Shown: in pieces, positions 45,601-54,600 of the stretch
Layout: the number at the start of each line of letters is the position of its first letter
Numbering within the stretch: the first letter of the stretch is position 1
DNA from: Antilocapra americana
Taxonomy: Eukaryota; Chordata; Mammalia; Artiodactyla; Antilocapridae
Direction of reading: 5' to 3'
Assembly: GCA_007570785.1 (NCBI GenBank)
Contig: ML664199.1
Coordinates: 23,395,907-23,459,906, forward strand
DNA: 64,000 nt
Notes under the pieces: generated by a model
What the model was told of the DNA's origin: nothing
Seen by the model: only the letters and a program-made list of their open reading frames with translations
Databases searched by the model: none
Translations under genes and position numbers: made by a program

Positions 45601-48600
45601 GAACCAAGGTGGCTATTCCTAGTGCCTAGCCTCAGTGAAGTAGTTTCATTTGAGTGAAACATTTACACACTGAGCTGCTTCATCCAAATCTGGATGTACT
45701 ACACTATTTGGTGGTCCGCTGACCCTTTTTAAAATTTTGTTTCTTTTTTTATGATGATGTGATTCATTCTGAGGTAAACAATTTCCCTGATGATTTATGC
45801 TTGCCAAAACCTTTAGATCAGACCTTTAGATGCATGCTTTAGTTTGACTGGAAATACAGACGATGTGTGAGACGTAATTGAATTTTTGTCTCCCCACTAC
45901 CCACCGCCAAAAATAAATAAACAAGACGTTTTGACTTTTACAACTCAGTGATAAAGACTAGCAACCAGTTTTTTTTAAATGGGGACAGTATGTGAATAGA
46001 CATTTCTCCAAGGAAGATGGTCAATAAGCATATGAAAAGAGACTCTATCATTAACCATTAGGGAAATGCAAATCAAATGACATACCATTTCACACTCATT
46101 AGGATGGCTTTAGTAAAAAAAAAAAAATGGCAGATAATGACACATGTTGACAGAATGTAGAGAAATTGAAACCCTCTTGCACTGCTGGTGAGCATGTAAA
46201 ATGGTACAGTTGCCTTGGAAAACAATTTGGCAGTTCTCAGAAAGGTGAAACACAGAGTTACCATATGACCCAGGAATATAATTCTAGTCATAATAGCCCC
46301 AAAGTGGAAACAACCAATCTATGGATAAATATAATTCAGTAATAAAAAGGAGTCATGAAATTAAAAGATGCTTACTCCTTGGAAGGAAAGTTATGACCAA
46401 CCTAGACAGCATATTAAAAAGCAGAGACATTACTTTGCCAGCAAAGGTGTGTCTAGTCAAGGCTATGGTTTTTCCAGTAGTCATGTATAGATGTGAGAGT
46501 TGGACTGTAAAGAAAGCTGAGTGCAGAAGAATTGATGCTTTTGAACTGTGGTGTTGGAGAAGACTCTTGAGAGTTCCTTGGATTGCAAGGAGATCCAGCC
46601 AGTCCATCCTAAAGGACATCAGTCCTGGATGTTTACTGGAAGGACTAATGTTGAAGCTGAAAGTCCAATACTTTGGCCACCTGATGCGAAGAGCTGACTC
46701 ATTTGAAAAGACCCTGCTGCTGGGAAAGATTGAAGGCGGGAGGAGAAGGGGACGACAGAGGATGAGATGGCTGGATGGCATCACCGACTCAATGGACATG
46801 AGTTTGGGTGAGCTCCAGGAGTCAGTGATGGACAGGGAGGCCTGGCGTGCTGCAGTCCATGGGGTCGCAGAGTTGGACATGACTGAGTGACTGAACTGAA
46901 CTGAACTGAACTGAAGGTACTAATACATTCTACAGCATGGATGAACCTTCAAAACATTAAGTGAAAGAAGCCAGTCACAAAATGCTACATACTGTATGTT
47001 TCGTTTACAGTAGATCCTCCTTGTTTGCAGATCCCCTATTTACAAGCTTTCCTACTCACTGAAATTTATTTGTAAGTCTGAAATCAGTACTTGAGACATT
47101 TTCATAATCTTTTCAGATGCACAGAGCAGTGAAATATCTGAGTCATCTGTTAGCTGAAGCTAAACAAAACACAACACTCTGGCTTCTTACTTCAACTCAT
47201 ATACTGTAAACAGGTGTCTTTCAAAGTCTATTAGGTGCCAGCCACATTCTTCACATTTTTGTTGGTTTCACAGTCTTAAATTGACCCATAAGCATAGTAC
47301 TGAAGTGCTATCTAGTATTCTTAGGAAGCTTTTATGGAAAAAATATTAGCATTAGATAAACTTTGTTCAGACTTGAGTTGTTGTGCTTTAGGCCAGGAGT
47401 TCATTATTAATGAGTCAACAATATAATTAAAGTAGTTATATAACAGAAATGTACATAAAACAAGTATATTTGTTGATCAGATGAAATGTTTTGACCAGAA
47501 GCTTGAAGGAGCCTAACTCTTTGTTTCCTTCTTGAGCAGTGACTTGGTACTTACTAATTCAGTGTTTTCAGCTTTATGGGGACACAAGTATGACAGATAA
47601 TAAGGACCAACTATATAGGAAATGTCCAAAGAAAGCAAACCTATAGCTACAGACAGCAAATTAGTGATTACCCAGGATTAGAGGAGAGTAAGAAACAGGG
47701 AGTGACTGCTAATGAAAATGGAATTTCTATTCAGGATGATGAAAATTTTCTGAAATTGCATATAGTGATAGTTGTACACCTCTGTGAATATATGAAAAAC
47801 CTTGCTTTTTACACTTTAAATGGGTGAATTTTATTGTCTATGAATTGTATCTTAATAAAGCTATTTAGACAAAGATAATTGAGAGTAATGGATATGTTTT
47901 GAATTATCAATTGAATAATGGAGAATATGGATTTGTTAATTTTCAAAGATGGGAAAACAGTATTACTGTTTTGTATGAAATATCTTTGCTGTTAGGAGAT
48001 GCCTGCAGAGGTATTTAGGAGTAATTTATTTGGTCTGCAAGTTAATTTCAAATAGTTCAAGGATTTTTAAAAGACTATAGAGTGAGAAAGAGAAAGCAAG
48101 TGTGGCAGAATGATAGCAGTTGTTGAATCTAGATGGCAGGTATGTGGATATTCATTGTACTTTTCTTTCATGCTCTTTTTTTTTTCTTTCTTTCCTGTTT
48201 GAAACTTTTCAAGATAAAAAACTGGGTGGGGGAGACTTTCTGCACTTTCAGTACTAAGGAAAAATCATTTGTTCCTCTAACCAGAGGCTTCTTTAGTTAT
48301 TATGCTTGTTGTAACATAAAACAAAACCATATATACCCACTGAATGTATTTGTGTATGCCAGAAACAGAGACCATTAAAACCAAAGAAGAGGGAATTCCC
48401 TGATGGTCCAGTGGTCAGGACTCCAAATGCTCACTGCTGAGGGCCCAGTTTCAGTCCCTGATTGAGGAATTAAAATCATATGTAGTATCGGAGAAGGCAA
48501 TGGCACCCCACTCCAGTACTCTTGCCTGGAAAACCCCATGGATGGAGGAGCCTGATAGGCTGCAGTCCATGGGGTCCCTAAGAGTCGGACACGACTGAAT

Positions 48601-51600
48601 GACTTCACTTTCCCTTTTCACTTTCATACATTGGAGAAGGAAATGGCAACCCACTGCAGTGTTCTTGCCTGGAGAATCTCAGGGACAGGGGAGCCTGGTG
48701 GGCTGCTGTCTGTGGGGTCGCACAGAGTCGGACACGGCTGAAATGACTTAGCAGCAGCAGCAGCAGTCCACAACAAGATGAGAAATTTGTACCAGCATGT
48801 AGAATAACGTTGACACTAAACACACCATTTACTTCAACTGGTATTTTAAAAACATTTTATTGGAGTATAATTGATTTACAATGTCATGTTAGTTTCAAAC
48901 ATACAGCCAAGTGAATCAGTTATACAAGTAGCCACTGTTTTAGATTCTTTTCCCATATAGGCTATTATGGGGTACTGAGTAGAGTTCCCTGTTCTATATA
49001 GTAGATTCTTATTAGTTATCTATTTTATATATATTAGGTTGGTGCAAAAGTAATTGTGGTTTTTGCATTGTTGAAATTTGCCATTTGATATTTGGAACCA
49101 CCAGGCTTCCCAGGTGATACCAGTGGTAAAGAATCCACTTGCCAGTTTGGGAGATGCAAGAGATGCAAGTTCAATCCCTGGGTCAGGAATATCTACCCCT
49201 GGGAACCACCACTGCACTGTACATTCCTTAAAAATAGAAAATAAACTACTAGATCTATAACCTGCAGCAAACATGATAACTAGCAGTGCCATCTTGAAAA
49301 TTTTCCCTTTGAAATTGGGAATGAGACTAGGATACCTTCTGTCACTCCGCTTATTCGAGATTGTACTGCAAGTCCTAGATGCAATACCTTAGTAATCAAA
49401 GCTGTAAGAATTGAAAAAAGGAAGAAATAACCTATTGTTATGCACATACAATTTGACCACAGATACTTAAGAGTCTAGAAAATACAAAAGAATCCAAAAT
49501 AAGGTTGCTGGATATAAGGACTATATTTTTTAATCAATTATTTCTATATAACAGCAACAAAGTGAAATTTTGGAAAGTCACCATTTGCAATAACATCAAA
49601 ACCCCTCAAATACATAGAAGTAAATCTAAAGAAAGACCTCCAGATAGTAAACTATAAAACACTAAGACTCGGTGGTTATTTAAAAAAAAATTATTGAGAA
49701 AAATCTTTTAAGACAAAAGTAAATGGAGCATATGTTATAATCTTAAGTTGAAACTCAGAATTTTGGAGATGTTGACTACCTCAAATTAATCTGAATTTAG
49801 TGTAATCCTGAATCAGAATCTCAATAGGGCTTTTGCGGGGAGAGCAGTATAGTACTTCAAGCTCTGATTCTAAAATATATCTGGATATTCAATGGGTCAG
49901 ATAGCCAACACACTGCTGAAGATGAAGAATATTGTGGGAAGACTTGTTTTATTGGATATTAAGAACTTAAAACTACAGTAATTAAGATAGTGCCATTTTA
50001 GGTGTAAGGATGGATAGATATCAAGTTGTAACTAACTCTGAGAAAATGAACATATGTCTTTAAAAGAAACCCCAGGTTGAAGATACGACTACTAATGCAA
50101 GCACAAGTAAACAAGAAAGAGTTTCGTCAGCTATTTTATCTTATCCATTTTTTTCTTAACACAGATTCTAATACTCTAAGGATATTAGAGATTATTCCTT
50201 ACTCATAAAAATCTTTAGTAGACCCTATTTACTAGATTTAATAGAATCATGATACTGTTTATATAGAAAGTTTAGTAGTTACTTTGAATGAATTTATTGT
50301 GTGCTTAAGTTACAGTTTTGAATCTTTTTTGGTTTTAGATCTGCTGATTTGGGTCCTACTTTATTGACAAGACCTGGACAACCAACACTTACCAGAATGC
50401 CACCGCCCATTCTTCCAAGGCCATCACAGCAGACAGGAAGCAGTAATTTGAACACTTTCAGACCTGCTTACAGTTCATTTTCTTCTGGATATGGTGCCTA
50501 TGGAAATTCATTTTATGGAAGCTATAGCCCTTATAGTTATGGATATAATGGGCTGGGCTATAACCGCTTTCGTATAGATGATCTTCCACCTAGTAGATTT
50601 GTTCAACAAGCTGAAGAAAGCAGCAGAGGTGCATTTCAGTCCATTGAAAGTATTGTGCATGCATTTGCCTCTGTCAGCATGATGATGGATGCTACTTTTT
50701 CAGCTGTCTATAACAGTTTCAGAGCTGTATTGGATGTAGCAAACCACTTTTCCCGATTAAAAATACACTTCACAAAGGTTTTTTCAGCTTTTGCATTAGT
50801 TAGGACTATAAGGTATCTTTACAGACGGTTGCAGTGGATGATAGGTTTAAGAAGAGGCTTGGAGAATGAGGACCTATGGGCAGAAAGTGAAGGAACTGTG
50901 GCTTGCCTTGGTGCTGAGGACAGAGCGGCTAACTCAGCAAAATCTTGGCCAATATTCTTATTCTTTGCTGTTATCCTTGGTGGTCCTTACCTCATCTGGA
51001 AACTGCTGTCTACTCACAGTGATGAAGTAACAGGTAAGAGTAATAGAATGGGTTTAACAGCCATGTAACAAGGACTTCCCTGGTGGTCCAGCAGTTAAGG
51101 CTTCACCTTCCAACATAGAGGGTGTGGGTTCAATCCCTAGTCAGAGAGCTACGATCCCACATGCCTCACAACCAGAAAACCAAAACATCCAAACAGAAGC
51201 AATGCTAAATTCAATAAAGACTTTTAAAAAATGGTATACATAAAAAAAAGAAACACTATATATATGTAGAAGTCTTACATTTCAATAATAGATTAGTTAA
51301 ATTAGCTTTTTTATATTCATTTGTGTTTAATCTTTTGATTGAGTTATTTTTTTTTTCAGTTAAGAACTTTAAAACTGGAAGAGGAACATATAGCAAAAAC
51401 AGACTTGTTGATTTATTCTTTGTTCAGTTTAACAGCACACATTATTTAACTACTGTTCACAAAGTACTAAACTTGATGCTGTAGAAGATACAGAGATAAC
51501 ATAGGGAATAATCCCCTCATTCTTTTTAAAACTTACTGAGAGAGAGGGGTAGGTGAGACATATATATAAGTAATTGTAGTGAGGCATAAAGAGTGTAAGG

Positions 51601-54600
51601 AGTATGACAGTTGGGGAGAAACATAAGACTTATTGAGCCTTTTTTATATGCAAGACACTGTGCTAAGTATTTTTGTGTATTTTACTGATTTAATTCTTAC
51701 AACAATCCTAAGAGGAATTATCCTCATTTTATAGGTGATAGAACTGAAGTTCAAAGAAGTCACTTGCTCAGGGTCACATCTTTAATAAGCCAAAACCAGA
51801 AACAAAATGAGGCATCTTTGACTGTTAAGCCCTTACTCTGTCAACTGGTACAGAATAGTATCTCAATTTAGAATTGAAGCTGACATTTTTTGACTATTCT
51901 TAACTAGAAAGAAGTAGCATCTAAGTTAGATTTTGGAAAGACAGGTAATGTTCCTTCAGTTGTATTGGAAAAAGACAAGACTGTGAAGCAAATGGAATGG
52001 CTTGAACAAAAGTATATAGTCAGGAACTGTAAGAATTGTTCATCAACTGTCCTATAATATTCAATAGATGAATACTGGGAAGTAAGGCTGAGAAATTATA
52101 TTGGAACCTAGTAATGGAAGATCTTAATTTCCATGGAGAGGAGTCAAAAGATGAAGCCTCCTGTAAGAGAGTAGGAGAGGATGCAATCCAAGACAGGTGA
52201 AAAGGACAGGTGATTTTTTAATCTGAGGCCAGAGAAGGAGTATGTGTCCATTAGTAAAGTTTTATTAGAACACAGCCACATTCATTCATGTGCATTTTAT
52301 TATGGCTGCTTATGTACTGAAAGACCACAGTTGAGTAGTTTATAACAGAGACCCTATCTTTGTTTGCACTCTTGTTGCCTTGCACTTGTTCTGCAACTGC
52401 GTATCTCAGTATTATAACTTGACAATGTATTGAGTGTGACATGTATTGTTACACTGCAGTACATTTTTTTTTATTATGAGTGCAGACATGCCTCATGAGA
52501 AAAGAACAGTGAAATATACTTTGAATGTCACACTTTGAAGGCACAGTATTGTCTGTATTATTCTAATATTGAATTAGGTGGCAAAGCATTGCATTTGTTA
52601 TGCAGTGACAATATAGCTATGTTAAAATGATACAGTATACATCACCATTCCCAGACTGAGCACTTATCACAGAATTGCCAACTGACAGGAAGTAAGTTTC
52701 TGAGAGGCTTCTTTGTCAGATTAGCAAGGAAATCTGTTTACCATTGGTTATTGCAACAGCCAAGGAAATATGTTCAGAGAAAGTAAACTTGTTTGAGACT
52801 ATTAACACTTGAGGGAGAACAGTTTCTGGAAGAGTATTTAAAACAACAGCAATAGTCATTTTAAACCTAGGCAAATGGATTTACTTGGTTTGAATGGATT
52901 TACTTGGCTCATAAGGACCCAATAGATATTGATACTGTTCAGTAGTTTATTGGAAGAGTCCTGTTGAATTTGAAGTGATTGAAGATGTTGCCTCTGTGAA
53001 CAGATTGCAGGGAACAAGTACAGATGAGTATCAAAGCAGTTGGAAAACACACTAATCCAACCCAACATGAAGTTACATCTACAGAGATGTTTTGTAACTA
53101 ATGGTAAAAATTTGTGTGTAACAGAAGACTGGGCAGGACAAAATTTACAGAATTTTGAAAAAATAGTTTTTAAAGTCTATAGTTATTCATAGTATTCTTC
53201 ATCAGCAGGTACTTTGCATAAAATACTTAAATTTATCATGTTATTGAACTAATAATGTCAAAGATGAACTTTAGTCACTCTTGTGGACATAACTGTTGTC
53301 AGTTCTGTGAATTTTTATCAGGAGAAGCAGCTGAAGATCCTGACTTGCCCTACCATACAGCAGTGAGATGACTCAGTCAGTGGTTAAGTTTTATGAATTT
53401 GAAGGCTTAATATTCTTTTTTTTTTTTTCCTGATTGCTTTTCTTTTTCTTTTTTTTATTAGTTTTGCCATACAATGACATATCGCCATGGGTTTACATAT
53501 GCTCCCCCTCCAGAACCCCTTCCCTCCCCCCTCCCCCCGGGAAATCTCGATGCACCAGCCCCGAGCATCAATCCTGGGCTGGCGATTGATTAGACATATG
53601 ATAATTAACATGTTTCAACGCCATTCTCCCATATCATCCCACCCTTGCCCTCATCCACAGAGTCCACGAGTCTGTTCTATACATCTGCGTTCCTTTTGCT
53701 GTCTTGCATGCTGGGTTCTCGTTACCGTCTTTCTAAATTCCATATATATGTGTTAGTATACTGTATTGTTGTTTTTCCTTCTGGCTTACTTCACTCTGGA
53801 TAATGGGCTCCAGTTCCGTCCACCTGAGTAGAACTGATTCAAATGAATTTTTTTTTAATGCTGAGTAATATTCCATTGTGTATATGTACCACAGCTTTCT
53901 TATCCATTTGTCAGTTGATGGGCATCTAGGTTGCTTCCATGTCCTGGCTATTGTAAACAAAGCAGCGATGTGTTAACTTAATCTTAATTCTTAATTTGGT
54001 TTGTAGACAGTACCAACTGGGCAAGTGGTGAGGATGACCATGTAGTTGCTAGAGCAGAATATGATTTTGTTGCTGTATCTGAAGAAGAAATTTCTTTCCG
54101 TGCTGGTGATATGCTGAACTTAGCTCTCAAAGGTAAGAAAACATGAATAAATGGGAATTATCTGTGTACGTTTAGAATTTGTAAATGTATTGAAAACTGC
54201 ATTAAAGAATCATGGGGGACAAAAAGGATCTTGGTCACTGTTAGTTAACTCAGAGGTAGTTCCTAGAATTTCTTTTTGTCAGTGTAAACCTTCCAAATCT
54301 GGGGGAGTGGGAGAGAAATGTCCCAGCAAAGTTGTTCCAATATTTCACTGAGATAAGGAAAGATTTTGTTTATATGATCTCTTCTAAACTTAAAACTTTT
54401 GAATTCCAAGTTAATTACCAACCCAAAAACATGAGGTAAGCACTAAATGTAATGAATCTAATAAACCAAAGTAATTGCCTGGCATCATCTAAAACATCCC
54501 TGTTGGTCTTTTGTTGCTGAGACTAGTATTGCTTTTTCACTTGAATCATGTTTACCTTAGAGACTTCAACATGAATATTTAGGAATTACTGTCAAGAAGT

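Larger units (their letters stand above)
45955..47880 (+). mobile_element. Old L1 (ORF2 end and 3' UTR) split by two insertions
   Basis: L1 sequence occupies 45955-46350, 46913-47007 and 47614-47880, the last ending GTATCTTAATAAAGCTATTT. The breaks are a BovB and a Mariner/Tigger-like element. Confidence 0.8.

Noticed and set aside
50349..51068. Exon 2 frame read as a single 239-codon gene
   Set aside because: It is an internal PEX13 exon; the splice donor at 51034 ends homology and the first codon is not a real start.
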